Positions 26,709 through 37,066 of a stretch of DNA of 64,000 bases are shown here, one piece after another; the stretch's first letter is position 1; each line of letters opens with the position of its first letter. A program made the position numbers and the translations under genes. Under the pieces are notes generated by a model. It ran no database searches and was not told where the DNA came from. It saw nothing but the letters and a program-made list of their open reading frames with translations. Origin of the DNA: G963666945 sp963666945 (GTDB lineage Bacteria > Bacteroidota > Bacteroidia > Bacteroidales > Marinifilaceae); contig CAXXRT010000053.1 of assembly GCA_963666945.2 (NCBI GenBank), forward strand, positions 56,818 to 120,817, given 5' to 3'.

Positions 26709-27476
26709 TTAAATCATGTAGTTTTTCCGGAATTCAGAGCATATAATTGCAGTTGCAGTTGCTACATTTAACGATTCAGATGCTGTATTTGATAAAGAAA
26801 AGGCTGGAATATTTATCTTGTGTGTTATCATTTGCGCAATTTCCGGAGAAATACCGTTCCCTTCATTTCCCATAATAACAAAACCTTTATTACTTAGATG
26901 GCTTGAATATATGTTTTTGCCTTCCAGAAATGTTCCATAGATGGGAAAGTCATCGCAATTATACTCAGTAATTAAGTTCGTCAAATCGCAATATGTAATA
27001 TTTACATTTGCAATAGCCCCCATAGTAGCTTGTATGACTTTTGGATTAAATACATCAACAGTTCCTATACTGCAAAATATATTATTAATACCAAACCAAT
27101 CTGCTGTCCTTATTATTGTTCCCAGATTACCCGGATCTTGAATATCATCCAGTATTAAAGAAATATCGTTTTTAATAATTTCTTTATCAACAGGTGCATG
27201 CGGTATTTTAAATATTCCAATTACTTCTGTAGGAGTGGAAAGGGCAGAGATCTTTTTTATTGCTGAATTATCACATTCAATAATTTCTATATCGTTGCTC
27301 AAATTATTATTATCCTCTATCCACTGAGAGGTACATAATATTGTCTGAGCTTTTACTTTGTTTTTAATCAAATCAAGAACAATCTTTTCTCCTTCTGCTA
27401 TAAATAGATTGTATTCTTTTCTATATTTTTTTTTATGTAACGATGTAATTAATTTTAATTGTTTCTTTGTCAGCAT
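26709..27476 (-). CDS. TrmH/SpoU-family RNA 2'-O-methyltransferase
   Basis: 255 residues from the ATG at 27476 (MLTKKQLKLITSLHKKKYR), the standard start of the family; 25 more upstream in-frame codons are not conserved. It has an N-terminal substrate-binding domain (LFIAEGEKIVLDLI) and a SPOUT knot with motif 1 DDIQDPGNLGTIIRTADWFG, motif 2 VIMGNEGNGISPEIA and motif 3 with ESLNVATATAI. It methylates a ribose in rRNA or tRNA with S-adenosylmethionine; the target nucleotide is not clear. It is divergent from tamL, with a shared 92-base promoter region. Confidence 0.9.
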   Translation of the reverse strand: MLTKKQLKLITSLHKKKYRKEYNLFIAEGEKIVLDLIKNKVKAQTILCTSQWIEDNNNLSNDIEIIECDNSAIKKISALSTPTEVIGIFKIPHAPVDKEIIKNDISLILDDIQDPGNLGTIIRTADWFGINNIFCSIGTVDVFNPKVIQATMGAIANVNITYCDLTNLITEYNCDDFPIYGTFLEGKNIYSSHLSNKGFVIMGNEGNGISPEIAQMITHKINIPAFSLSNTASESLNVATATAIICSEFRKNYMI

Positions 27477-27524
27477 TGGTAAAAAATATTTGTAAGAAAA
27501 ACTTATCAACCAGTATAAGATAAC

Positions 27525-27532
27525 TATATTTG
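27525..27532 (+). promoter_or_regulatory. -7 promoter box for tamL
   Basis: TATATTTG matches the Bacteroidota -7 consensus TAnnTTTG and lies 36 bases before the tamL start codon. No TTTG element is found at the usual distance upstream, so only half of the promoter is recognisable. Confidence 0.4.
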
Positions 27533-27568
27533 TGTTTATATTTACAAACATAGATATTAAAATTAGAT

Positions 27569-29928
27569 TTGAAAAAATTATCTACATATAAAATACATCT
27601 TTTAATACCAGGTATATTCTTAATTTATTTATGTTCATGTTCTTCTACAAAGTTTGTAGGCAAAGATCAGTACCTTTTAAATAAAGTAAAGATAAATATC
27701 GATGGAACTAATATTTCTAAAGAAGATATTCTTGACAATATCAGGCAAACCCCTAATGTTAAAATACTGGGATTATTTAAGTTTCAATTAGGACTTTATA
27801 ATTTAAGCGGAAGGGATGAAAAAAAATGGTATAACAGATGGTTTAGAACAATTGGTGAAGAACCTGTAGTATACGAGGATTTTCTTACGAAAAGATCGGT
27901 AGAACAGATCAGATTATACATGAAAAATAACGGCTTTTATAATGCATGGGTTACTCTGATACCGTTTATTATAATAAGAGTAGGAAGGCTAAAGTCGTGT
28001 ATAAGATAAAGACAGGACTCCCTTATATTGTTAATAATTTGGATTATTCATTTACAGATAGCATATCTTACATTTCCGGCTATAACGATATAAAGGATTT
28101 AATAATTAAGGATTCTGTGAATTGTATTATTAGGGAAAAAGGGAGAATGGATGTAAATCAAATAGGTAAGGAAATATCCAGAACAGTAAAAATGATTAGA
28201 AATAAAGGATATTATAATTTCTCCGAAAAATATTTACATTACTATGCTGATAGCACTAAAGGAAATAAAAAAATAGATTTATTTCTAAATATCAGGGATA
28301 AACGAATTCTGGATAATAAAGCATTTCTTCGTTACAAATTTAGTAATATCTATATTAATATGAATTACGATCCCCATGTTATGGTGGATTCCGTTCTTCG
28401 TAGCAAAATAGATTATGATACTCTATGTATAGATAATAAACATATCATTTTTGAAAAGAGTCCCTACATACATCATAAAGTAATAACAGATGCCCTTCAG
28501 TTTGAATCTGGAGAATATTATAATATAAATAAAGTCGAGCAAACATACCAACGTCTTCAGGCTATCAGACAATTTAAATTTATAAATATAAAGTTTATTG
28601 AATCAGATAGCATCATGGGTGATTCTACTGGTTTTCTAGATTGTCATATTCAGCTTAAACCACTAAAACCTCAAAAGTATTCGGTTATGCTTGAAGGTAC
28701 AAATTCCGGTGGTAATATTGGGATGGCCGGTAATTTAAGTTACCAGCACAGAAATCTTTTTAAAGGAGCCGAGATATTCAGTGTTACATTGTCGGGATCT
28801 TTAGAAAAAGAAAGAATAAAGTCGGGAGAATTATTCAATACTAAAGAATATGGGATAAAAACTAAGTTAATAAGTCCTCAGTTTATTGTTCCTTTTTTTA
28901 AGCTAACTGATTTTAGAAAAAAATATTCTCCTCAAACAGTATTAAGCTTATCTTACGATAGACAGGAAACATATTATTTTACACGTAAAATTGCTAGTGC
29001 CAGTTATGGATATCTATGGCGTTTAGGACGTAACTGGAGGTATAATCTAAATTTAATTGATTTGGATTTTGTACAGATGAAAAATGTCAATAAAGAGTTT
29101 ATTGATGATTTAAGAAACGAGTATATTAAGAATTCTTATACAGACCATATGGTTTTGGCCTCTAATTTTTCCCTTGTTTATTCTTCTAATGGAAGGATAT
29201 CCTTCATTGATAAAAATTATTGGAAGTTTAATGTGGAATCTGCCGGAAATTTAATTCATGCATGGGATAAAATATTGGGAAAAAAGACAGAGGTAAAAGA
29301 TGACGATGGGAATATTACTGATAACTATTATAGTTATTGGGGGATCAGATATGCTCAGTATGTAAAGGGGGATGTTGAATACCGTTATAATCATATCATA
29401 AATACCGCTAATTCGTTTGTAGCCAGGTTCTTCCTTGGAATGGCTTATCCATATGGAAATCTAAAAGTGCTCCCTTTTGAAAAAATGTACTACTGTGGAG
29501 GTGCAAATGGAATAAGAGCATGGCAGGTAAGGACATTAGGCCCCGGGTCTTTTGTGCCGGAAGACTCAAACACTTTCCCTAATATGGTCTCTGATATGAA
29601 GATTGAGGGTAATATAGAATATAGATTTAAGCTCATAGGAAAAATGGAAGGTGCACTGTTTATGGATGCAGGAAATATATGGGTATTAAATAGAGAAGAT
29701 ACGCGTAAGGGGGCAATGTTTAAGTTTTCAAAGTTCTATAAAGAATTTGCCGTAGGTACAGGATTTGGTTTTAGGTTTGATTTTAAATTCTTTATCCTTC
29801 GATTAGATACCGGAATTAAGGTTGTTGACCCGGAAAGACCGGAAGGGAAAAGATTCGTTTTTATGAAGAAAGGATATAACTCCATCAACGACATGACTCT
29901 TAACATTGGAATAGGATATCCTTTCTAA
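27569..29928 (+). pseudogene. tamL: TamL: lipoprotein TamA, Omp85 family, one frameshift
   Basis: Two frames joined near 27950 form a protein of about 786 residues. It begins with TTG and a lipoprotein signal (LIYLCSCSSTKF, lipid on Cys), as in the Bacteroidota form of TamA. POTRA-like segments follow (LLNKVKINIDGTNISKEDI; ESGEYYNINKVEQTYQRL), then the Omp85 barrel (MLEGTNSGGNIGMAGNLSYQ, ending MTLNIGIGYPF) with the GGANGIRAW motif. The frames shift at TGGGT (about 27948). One added G gives NAWGYSDTVYY and restores the frame, and the total length is one base short of a multiple of three. Sequencing error is more likely than decay. Role: insertion of outer-membrane proteins with TamB. Confidence 0.82.
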
Positions 29929-29947
29929 ACTTTTCGATAATAATTCA

Positions 29948-29955
29948 TATCTTTG
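29948..29955 (+). promoter_or_regulatory. -7 promoter box for the aldolase gene
   Basis: TATCTTTG fits the Bacteroidota -7 consensus TAnnTTTG, 31 bases before the start codon of the aldolase gene. A poor TTTC element about 22 bases upstream may be the -33 box. Confidence 0.5.
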
Positions 29956-29985
29956 CGTTAATAAAAAGATATAAAATCATTAATC

Positions 29986-31062
29986 ATGAAAAAAATATTA
30001 GATGCAGTAAAACCAGGTGTAGTTGCTGGTGATGATGTACAGAAAATTTTTAATATAGCTAAGGAAGAAGGTTTTGCTCTTCCTGCTGTAAATGTAGTTG
30101 GTTCTGATTCTGTCAATGCGGTAATGGAGGCTGCTAAAGATGTTAATTCTCCTGTTATTGTTCAATTTTCTAATGGTGGAGCGGCATATAATGCAGGTAA
30201 AGGTTTAAAATTAGATGGACACAGGGCAGCTGTTTTAGGTGCTGTTGCGGGGGCTAAACATATTCATACTTTAGCTGAGTATTATGGAATACCTGTTATT
30301 TTACATACAGACCATGCTGCTAAGAAGCTGTTGCCTTGGATAGATGCTCTACTAGATGAAAGTGAAAAATGGTTTGAACATACAGGTAAACCTTTGTTTA
30401 GCTCACATATGCTTGATTTATCAGAAGAAAGCCTTGTGGAAAATATTGAGATATGTAAAGAATATCTTAAAAGGATGAGTAAGATAGGTATTACTTTGGA
30501 GATAGAACTTGGTTGTACTGGTGGTGAAGAAGATGGTGTAGACAATACAAGTATTGATAATTCCCTTCTTTATACTCAGCCAGAGGATGTTGCTTATGCT
30601 TACGAGGAGCTATTAAAAATTTCCGATAAATTTACTATCGCTGCCTCATTTGGTAACGTTCATGGTGTTTATAAACCGGGAAATGTTAAGCTTACACCGG
30701 TCATTCTGGACAATTCTCAGAGATATATTCAGGAAAAATTCAATACGGGTGAGAAACCAGTGAATTTTGTATTCCATGGAGGTTCGGGTTCTTCTCTTGA
30801 AGAAATTAGAGAAGCTATTTCCTATGGTGTTATAAAAATGAATATCGATACTGATACTCAGTGGGCATATTGGGACGGAGTTCGTGGCTATGTGGCTAAA
30901 AACCATGATTACCTACAGGGACAAATTGGTAACCCGGAAGGAGATGATAAACCAAATAAGAAATATTACGATCCTAGAAAATGGCTGCGTGAAGGACAGG
31001 TTTCTATGATTAATAGGTTAAAAAGAGCCTTTAACGATCTAAATTGTATCGATAGATGCTAA
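29986..31062 (+). CDS. fbaA: Fructose-bisphosphate aldolase class II
   Basis: 358 residues, the long (FbaA-type) class II aldolase. Diagnostic elements are the N-terminal FALPAVNVVGSDSVNAVMEA, the zinc site HTDHAAKK, EIELGCTGGEEDGVD, FGNVHGVYKPGNVKL, VFHGGSGSS and KMNIDTDTQWAYWDGV. It splits fructose 1,6-bisphosphate into two triose phosphates, a key step of glycolysis feeding NADH to fermentation. It is followed by a good terminator and stands as a single-gene unit. Confidence 0.96.
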   Translation: MKKILDAVKPGVVAGDDVQKIFNIAKEEGFALPAVNVVGSDSVNAVMEAAKDVNSPVIVQFSNGGAAYNAGKGLKLDGHRAAVLGAVAGAKHIHTLAEYYGIPVILHTDHAAKKLLPWIDALLDESEKWFEHTGKPLFSSHMLDLSEESLVENIEICKEYLKRMSKIGITLEIELGCTGGEEDGVDNTSIDNSLLYTQPEDVAYAYEELLKISDKFTIAASFGNVHGVYKPGNVKLTPVILDNSQRYIQEKFNTGEKPVNFVFHGGSGSSLEEIREAISYGVIKMNIDTDTQWAYWDGVRGYVAKNHDYLQGQIGNPEGDDKPNKKYYDPRKWLREGQVSMINRLKRAFNDLNCIDRC

Positions 31063-31085
31063 ATATATTCTATTAAATAAATATT

Positions 31086-31119
31086 AAAAAAGCTGGCAGT
31101 TCTTTCTGTCAGCTTTTTT
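31086..31119. terminator. Bidirectional terminator after the aldolase gene
   Basis: AAAAAAGCTGGCAG / CTGTCAGCTTTTTT hairpin with a TTCTTT loop and one mismatch, between the aldolase gene and the converging lacI-family gene. Confidence 0.88.
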
Positions 31120-31142
31120 AATATCTATATTAATGCTTATAA

Positions 31143-32156
31143 TTATCGTGATGTTTCTCTTATAACCAATTCTGCGTGAACAATCTCTTCTCGTATCTTA
31201 AAGTTTTTCGGATCTTTTATTTGTTCAAATAGTAGCTCTGCTACCAATCTTCCAACTTCCTGAGGATTTTGATTCATGGTTGAAAGACTTGGCTTCATGT
31301 ATTGCGATCTTTTTGTGTTTGAAAAACCTACAACGGAAATGTCTTCTGGTATTTTTAGACCTTTTTCTTGAATAGCCTGGATAGCTCCTATTGCCAGATC
31401 GTCATTTATTCCAAAGATAGCGTCAGGGGGATTTTGCATTTCCAGAAGCTTTTTAGTCTCTTCCCTTGCATCTTCTACTGTCAGATCGCTTCTACATATA
31501 TAATCAGAATTAATCTCAATATTATTCTTAGTCAGAGCATTTAAATATCCTCGCATTCTGTTTCTACCAATTGAAAGATGCCCGGGACCTGTTATTAATG
31601 CTACTCTTTTTGCTCCGCCTTTTATTAAATGATCTACAGCAATAAAGGCAGCATCTGCATCATCAGCTACAACTTTAGATACATCCAATTCTTTTGAAGT
31701 CCTTTCAAAAAGTACAAGAGGTATATCATTCTCTTGTATTTTTTTTACGTGTTCAAATGATTCTGTTTGTCTTGATAAGGATAGAATTATTCCGTCAACT
31801 CTGTTTGCCAAAAAAATATCTATATTTTTTTGTTCTTTTTCTACACTCTCATTTGAGCTGCTGGCAAGAACATGATATCCGTATTTATCTGCTATTTCTT
31901 CAATTGTACTGACTACTGTTGCGAAAAATGTGTTTACTATTTTGGGTACAATAACTCCTATTGTATTTGTTTTCCTTGTTTTTAAGGCAACTGCAATAGG
32001 GTTTGGTTTGTAATTTAATTTCTTTGCTAAATCTTGTACCGCCTTTCTTGTCTGAAGACTGATTTCCGGGTTGTCCTTAAGAGCCCTGGATACAGTGGAA
32101 ACGGAAATATTTAGTTTTTCGGCAATATCTTTTATTGTAATTGGTTTTTGTGCCAT
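31143..32156 (-). CDS. LacI-family transcriptional regulator
   Basis: 337 residues. The N-terminal helix-turn-helix is TIKDIAEKLNISVSTVSRAL, with the hinge helix NYKPNPIAVALKTRKTNTIG. The periplasmic-binding-protein-like sensor domain (about 60-337) includes ANRVDGIILSLS, GPGHLSIGRNRMRGY, INDDLAIGAIQAIQEKGL and PEDISVVGFSNT. It should bind a sugar or related effector. No sugar operon adjoins it, so the target operator is elsewhere. It is 43 bases downstream of the PgpH-like gene on the same strand, possibly in the same transcript. Confidence 0.92.
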   Translation of the reverse strand: MAQKPITIKDIAEKLNISVSTVSRALKDNPEISLQTRKAVQDLAKKLNYKPNPIAVALKTRKTNTIGVIVPKIVNTFFATVVSTIEEIADKYGYHVLASSSNESVEKEQKNIDIFLANRVDGIILSLSRQTESFEHVKKIQENDIPLVLFERTSKELDVSKVVADDADAAFIAVDHLIKGGAKRVALITGPGHLSIGRNRMRGYLNALTKNNIEINSDYICRSDLTVEDAREETKKLLEMQNPPDAIFGINDDLAIGAIQAIQEKGLKIPEDISVVGFSNTKRSQYMKPSLSTMNQNPQEVGRLVAELLFEQIKDPKNFKIREEIVHAELVIRETSR

Positions 32157-32199
32157 TTTAATGACCTTTTTATCGTTACCTAACTTATTTTAATTATTC

Positions 32200-34320
32200 T
32201 TAATCTTCTTTTGGAGATTTAGGATATTTTATTCTAACATGGTTGATGTTTATCAGCATCTCAGTAAATATTTTCTTTATTTCTGCAATATTCTTTAGAG
32301 ATATATCAACATTATTAAATCTGCCATCATTCAGCTGTTTGTCTATTATTTCTGAAACCATTGTGCTAATAGTCTCTTCTGTCTTTTCTGTCAAAGATCT
32401 GGAGGTCGCTTCAACAGCATCAGCCATCATAAGTACAGCCGTCTCTTTTGAGAAAGGATCTGGGCCAGGGTAAGTAAATATTTCTTCATTTATCTCTTTG
32501 TCAGGATATTTATTTTTAAACGAATTATAGAAATATAATACTTTACCACTGCCATGGTGCGTTTTAATAAAGTGAATAATCTGATCAGGTAATTTGTGTT
32601 TTTTTGCAAGCTCTATTCCTTTTTTTACATGATCTGTTATATATTTTGCACTTTCGTCAAAATCAAGGTCTTTATGGGGATTTTCAGTATTTGCAACCTG
32701 GTTCTCAATAAAAAATGTTGGCTTATACATCTTTCCTATGTCATGATATAATGCACCAGTTCTAACTAGTAAAGGATTTCCTCCGATCACATAAATTGCC
32801 TCTTCTGCCAGGTTTGCAACCTGCAGAGAGTGCTGGAATGTTCCAGGTGCTTTTTGTGTAAGTTTTCTAAGTATTGGGTGGTTTGGATTTGATAGTTCAA
32901 TAAGAGTTGTATCCGAAATAAAACCAAATAATTTTTCAAATAAATATATTAATGGGTAGGATAATGTCAAAAGAAAACAGTTTACACTAATCCATAATAT
33001 TTTATACCAATTTATGTGTGAAAAATCGCCCTCTTGTGTTATTGAAAATGCCAGGTATATAATTGTGTATGTTAAAAATACAGCAGATGCAGTTAGTATT
33101 AATTGTCCTCTTCTGTGTAATTGATTTAAAGTATAAATAGCAATTAAACCCGCACTTAATTGCATAAACACAAATTCATAGCTATTGGGAACTATATAAC
33201 CTATAATTAGAATAGAACTTAATAGAGCAAATATCCCGGTTCTGCCATCCATGAAATTTTTTATAATAATCGGTATCATAACAAGGGGAATGACAAGAAT
33301 ATCCAAAAATGGTACGGTAAGAACCGCAGCACCTGCTGTGGTCATTAGCGTAATAATCAGGAATATAAATATGAATTTTTTATTGTTATAGTATATTCGT
33401 TTTCTAAAATTAAAAAGATATAACATCATTATGGTCAGACATGCCAGGATAAGTATTATTTTTCCAATTATAATTAACTTGTGTTTTTCACTTGCACCTA
33501 AAAATTTCTCATATTCTATTTTTAACGATGCCAATATTTGATAAGTGTTGTTGTCGATAATATCACCTTTCATAACAATACGTTCCCCTGCCTGGATCAT
33601 CCCCTTTGTGCGAGATATATTGTTAATAAGTTGTTCTTTGTATTGTTCCGATTTTTTCTTGTCAAAATATAGATTTGGGTATAAGAAAGAATTAATATTC
33701 AATTTCTTTATGTAGGCTTTTATCGATTTGTTTTCTATTTTCTCATCTATTATACCTAAGAAAAACGAGTATGCTGTTTTAGGTGTGAAAATATAAGAAA
33801 TTTTGTTTTTTTCGGCAATATTGTTTTTTACTACTGTAATGTTTTCTATATTAGGGTTTTCCTGAAAAAAATCAGTTGTATTACTAATAATACCTCTTTC
33901 GTATATTTGGTTTAAAGCATTTTCGCATGCTTCAATACCGGGGGCTTTTAGTTTAGCCAGTGCAACTGAATCTTTCTTGCTATGAGAAACAATTATAAAG
34001 TTTGTCCATTGATTATTGAAGTGTTTAAGGAATTTCTCCTTGTAAATATCATCAATACTGTCATTGTATGTGAAGTAAGGACTATAATTTTTGAGTATTT
34101 CGAGTTTTTCATCTGAATATTCTTTGTCTGACTTATATATAGCAAAATCAAATGGAGCAATCAGCGTTTCGTGTTTCCATGGGTTCCCTTTATGAAATTC
34201 ATATTTAAAATTTCCGGTGTTTGGATATAGTATAATAATAATCGCTGTACATATACAGATTATTACTAAACGGTATATTGCTTGTATGTTTCTTTTAAAT
34301 TTATTGCTTTGACCTTTCAT
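32200..34320 (-). CDS. PgpH-like membrane HD phosphohydrolase (7TMR-HD)
   Basis: 706 residues. An N-terminal helix, a large extracytoplasmic 7TMR-HDED domain (about 40-270), seven membrane helices (about 280-480), and a C-terminal HD domain. The HD signature is ALYHDIGKMYKP (about 517-528), preceded by APGTFQHSLQVANLAEEA and followed by IKTHHGSGKV. Characterised proteins with this layout (PgpH of Listeria) hydrolyse cyclic di-AMP. Regulation of cell-wall and osmotic state through c-di-AMP is thus the best guess, though no c-di-AMP synthase is in this window. Full length. Confidence 0.88.
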   Translation of the reverse strand: MKGQSNKFKRNIQAIYRLVIICICTAIIIILYPNTGNFKYEFHKGNPWKHETLIAPFDFAIYKSDKEYSDEKLEILKNYSPYFTYNDSIDDIYKEKFLKHFNNQWTNFIIVSHSKKDSVALAKLKAPGIEACENALNQIYERGIISNTTDFFQENPNIENITVVKNNIAEKNKISYIFTPKTAYSFFLGIIDEKIENKSIKAYIKKLNINSFLYPNLYFDKKKSEQYKEQLINNISRTKGMIQAGERIVMKGDIIDNNTYQILASLKIEYEKFLGASEKHKLIIIGKIILILACLTIMMLYLFNFRKRIYYNNKKFIFIFLIITLMTTAGAAVLTVPFLDILVIPLVMIPIIIKNFMDGRTGIFALLSSILIIGYIVPNSYEFVFMQLSAGLIAIYTLNQLHRRGQLILTASAVFLTYTIIYLAFSITQEGDFSHINWYKILWISVNCFLLTLSYPLIYLFEKLFGFISDTTLIELSNPNHPILRKLTQKAPGTFQHSLQVANLAEEAIYVIGGNPLLVRTGALYHDIGKMYKPTFFIENQVANTENPHKDLDFDESAKYITDHVKKGIELAKKHKLPDQIIHFIKTHHGSGKVLYFYNSFKNKYPDKEINEEIFTYPGPDPFSKETAVLMMADAVEATSRSLTEKTEETISTMVSEIIDKQLNDGRFNNVDISLKNIAEIKKIFTEMLININHVRIKYPKSPKED

Positions 34321-34416
34321 TTGCTGATAATTAAATGTTTGAGCCTGAATATTTTTCTATCTAAGATAATGATTTATTAATGGATAAATGTAGTAATATA
34401 TTGTTATTTTCCAAAA

Positions 34417-34448
34417 ATAAGCCACTCAATAATCATTGAGTGGCTTAT
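34417..34448. terminator. Terminator after the flavodiiron gene
   Basis: Perfect 14-base stem ATAAGCCACTCAAT / ATTGAGTGGCTTAT with an AATC loop, 26 bases past the stop of the flavodiiron protein gene; the AT-rich flanks give U-rich 3' ends. Confidence 0.85.
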
Positions 34449-34473
34449 AAAGTAATAAATATCTTATATAAGA

Positions 34474-35670
34474 CTAATATAGCTGAGCCAGACGCTCAGA
34501 CATCTCTTTAGCCATATTGGAACATTTCTCATATTCGTCATTGTGTGGGGTGCAAAGGGCATCGACGGGTTCTCCTATAAATTCCCAATCTATCTTCTCA
34601 GCAAATTGCATTAAGCGTTTAACTCCTCCTCCAGACCATGCATATGAACCAAATACGCTTAGTAAATGATTCTTTATACCCATATGATCAAATTCATTAA
34701 TAAGGGTTTCCATTGTAGGGAAAACATCTCCATTATATGCACAGCTGCCCAATATAACACCTCTGTATTTGAAAACTTCGTTTATTATATATGAAGGGTG
34801 CGTTTTTGAAGCATCAAAAATTCTTACCTTTTCAACTCCGTTTTTTACAAGCTCCCTTGCTATATGGTCTGCCATTTTTTCTGTATTACCATACATTGAA
34901 CTGAAAATAATGACTACTCCTTTATCAGTATCGTATTTGCTCCATTTGTCATATTTAGCAAGTATTTCCGGAATATGTTTTTGCCATACTGGCCCGTGGG
35001 TTGCACAAATGGTTTTTATTTCTAATGAACCTAGTTTTTTAAGCGCATTTTGAGTAGGTCTTCCATATTTTCCCACTATGTTTGAGTAGTATCTTGATAT
35101 CTCCTCCTCAAGGTAATCAAGATCTAATTGGTAATCGAAAATACCACCGTCCAATGTTCCAAAAGCGCCAAAAGCATCTCCTGAAAATAAAATCTTCTCA
35201 GAAGTTTCATATGTTACCATTGTCTCAGGCCAATGAAGCATCGGGACCATATGGAATTGAAGTTTGTGCTGACCAAGTTCAAGAGTATTTCCTTCTTTAA
35301 CTTCAATAAGGTTGTCTTTAACTCCGTAAAAGCCTTCCAACATAGGGAATGTCTTATTGTTTCCTACAATTTGTATGTCGGGATATTTCGAGACTATCGC
35401 CTTAATTGCACTGGAATGATCAGGTTCCATGTGGTTGATTATTAAATAATCGGCTTTTCTATCTCCCAGAATAGCTTCAATATTTTCAATATAATCATCC
35501 ATTACACTCTTATCAACGGTATCTATAAGTGCAACTTTTTCATCTACTATTACATATGAGTTATAGGCTACACCTTTAGGTATTGGCCAGTAGTTTTCAA
35601 AAAGATGAGTCCTTCTGTCGTTTGCTCCCAGCCAAAAAATATTATTTGAGATTTGTATTTTTCTTTCCAT
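34474..35670 (-). CDS. Flavodiiron protein (oxygen/NO reductase)
   Basis: 398 residues, the two-domain class A form. The metallo-beta-lactamase-like diiron domain carries NHMEPDHSSAI (the H-x-E-x-D-H ligand set), MLHWPETM, SGDAFGAFG and CATHGPVWQ. The flavodoxin domain starts near residue 250 with IFSSMYGNTEKMADHI and has LGSCAYNGDVFP. It binds FMN and a diiron centre and reduces O2 to water (or NO to N2O), with electrons from rubredoxin or a similar donor, which is not encoded nearby. It is an oxygen-protection enzyme of anaerobes, and here the natural guard for the hydrogenase. Single-gene unit with its own terminator. Confidence 0.95.
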   Translation of the reverse strand: MERKIQISNNIFWLGANDRRTHLFENYWPIPKGVAYNSYVIVDEKVALIDTVDKSVMDDYIENIEAILGDRKADYLIINHMEPDHSSAIKAIVSKYPDIQIVGNNKTFPMLEGFYGVKDNLIEVKEGNTLELGQHKLQFHMVPMLHWPETMVTYETSEKILFSGDAFGAFGTLDGGIFDYQLDLDYLEEEISRYYSNIVGKYGRPTQNALKKLGSLEIKTICATHGPVWQKHIPEILAKYDKWSKYDTDKGVVIIFSSMYGNTEKMADHIARELVKNGVEKVRIFDASKTHPSYIINEVFKYRGVILGSCAYNGDVFPTMETLINEFDHMGIKNHLLSVFGSYAWSGGGVKRLMQFAEKIDWEFIGEPVDALCTPHNDEYEKCSNMAKEMSERLAQLY

Positions 35671-35721
35671 ATTAATTTTACCTATTTAAAATTCGAAAAT
35701 TAAAGATAGTATATATAAATA

Positions 35722-35755
35722 AAAGAGCAAAATATGATTTCATATTTTGCTCTTT
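35722..35755. terminator. Terminator after the C1 peptidase gene
   Basis: Hairpin AAAGAGCAAAATATGA / TTTCATATTTTGCTCTTT, a stem of about 15 bases, 24 bases past the stop of the minus-strand peptidase gene. Confidence 0.8.
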
Positions 35756-35778
35756 ACTAATATTGTGAGATGTTCAAA

Positions 35779-36975
35779 TTATTTTATCCCTAATTTCTTT
35801 CTTATTTTTTTAGGAATTGCATCTTTGTGAACCATGAAATTCATTGTCTTGTATGCAACGAAAGGATATGAAGCATAAAAATATCCTTTGTATTTATTGT
35901 ATTCTCCCCATGAGTTCTTTACAATGAAATAATCTTTCCCATTCTGGTCTTTAGCTTTACCTACAATATGCATTCCGTGGTCATCAGTTGTTTCGTAATT
36001 ATCATATGCTTTCTGACGCATATCCTGAGTAATTACCATATTTCCTGTTGAATGAGTTTCTTTGTTTACCTTAGCGTTATTTCCGGTTTTTTCCCATTTT
36101 GCCATTTCAAGACCTGCCATATCTTCTAGTTGATCCTCAGGAACAACGGCATATCCTGCTCTTGAGTTAAATCCTGCTTCGCTGATATCAGAAGCCCATG
36201 CAATGGTATAACCGTTTTCAATTGCATTATCCATAGTCTCCATCATTTCTTCCAATGGTAGGTTATAAGCTTCTCCCCACAACCAGTTATCTGGTACTGT
36301 CACACCAAATGGTTTGTAGAATGGGTGATGCTTATAAGAAGATATAAGAACATAATCGTCCATGTCAAGACCTACTGCTTCTTTTGCAAAAGACTGTGGA
36401 GTATATTCTTTACCTTTGAAAGTGAATTTTTCCGGAATCTCTCCCAGGTAGGCATTTAGAATTCCTTCATATCCTCTCATCCATGCTGTAGATAATTTCT
36501 TGTTTTTATTTTCAACAACACCTTCAACATATTTTTTTAGTACTGCATCCATTTCTCCGTGAACATGGTTATCCGTTCCATAGTTAAGTCCTTTATATAC
36601 CTCTAAAGGTACAATACCATGATTTTTGATACACCATGGAATATCGCAAATTGCACCACCTCCGGCAAAATTCATGTTTCCGTGAAGACGCACATATTTC
36701 TCTGCTTTTCCTTTGTAAGATTCCCAAACAACATACATTGCTGATAAATCAACTTGTTCTTTTCCAATTCTTATCATTTCAGATTCAATGAAAGATAATG
36801 TTGACCATGACCAACATGTCCCTGCTCTATACTGATTTTTTACTGAAGTAGTTGGAAGTCTTTTGATATCTGTAAATTTTAATTCTTCCTTTTTGTTATC
36901 TTTTTGCGCAAAAGTTGAAACTGGAGCAATTACGCAAATTACTAAGATAAGTAATGCTAGTTTTCTGATGTTCAT
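35779..36975 (-). CDS. Secreted C1-family cysteine peptidase (PepC/bleomycin hydrolase type)
   Basis: 398 residues with a signal peptide (LALLILVICVIAPVSTFA, then QKDN). It is a papain-fold peptidase of the PepC group: Cys in QYRAGTCWSWSTLSFIESE (about 53), His in DDHGMHIVGKAKD (about 335) and Asn in FIVKNSWGEYN (about 350). Bacteroidota carry secreted versions of this aminopeptidase-like family. A conserved GNMNFAGGGAICDIPW region shapes the active-site cleft. It joins the S37 and aminopeptidase P enzymes in peptide breakdown. It is upstream of the flavodiiron gene on the same strand but separated from it by a terminator. Confidence 0.88.
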   Translation of the reverse strand: MNIRKLALLILVICVIAPVSTFAQKDNKKEELKFTDIKRLPTTSVKNQYRAGTCWSWSTLSFIESEMIRIGKEQVDLSAMYVVWESYKGKAEKYVRLHGNMNFAGGGAICDIPWCIKNHGIVPLEVYKGLNYGTDNHVHGEMDAVLKKYVEGVVENKNKKLSTAWMRGYEGILNAYLGEIPEKFTFKGKEYTPQSFAKEAVGLDMDDYVLISSYKHHPFYKPFGVTVPDNWLWGEAYNLPLEEMMETMDNAIENGYTIAWASDISEAGFNSRAGYAVVPEDQLEDMAGLEMAKWEKTGNNAKVNKETHSTGNMVITQDMRQKAYDNYETTDDHGMHIVGKAKDQNGKDYFIVKNSWGEYNKYKGYFYASYPFVAYKTMNFMVHKDAIPKKIRKKLGIK

Positions 36976-37066
36976 AACAATCTGTTTTATTAATTGAATT
37001 ATACAAATATAACCGAAATAATGCTATTAAGTATTTCTTATAAAATCCTTAACTTTTTATTAACAT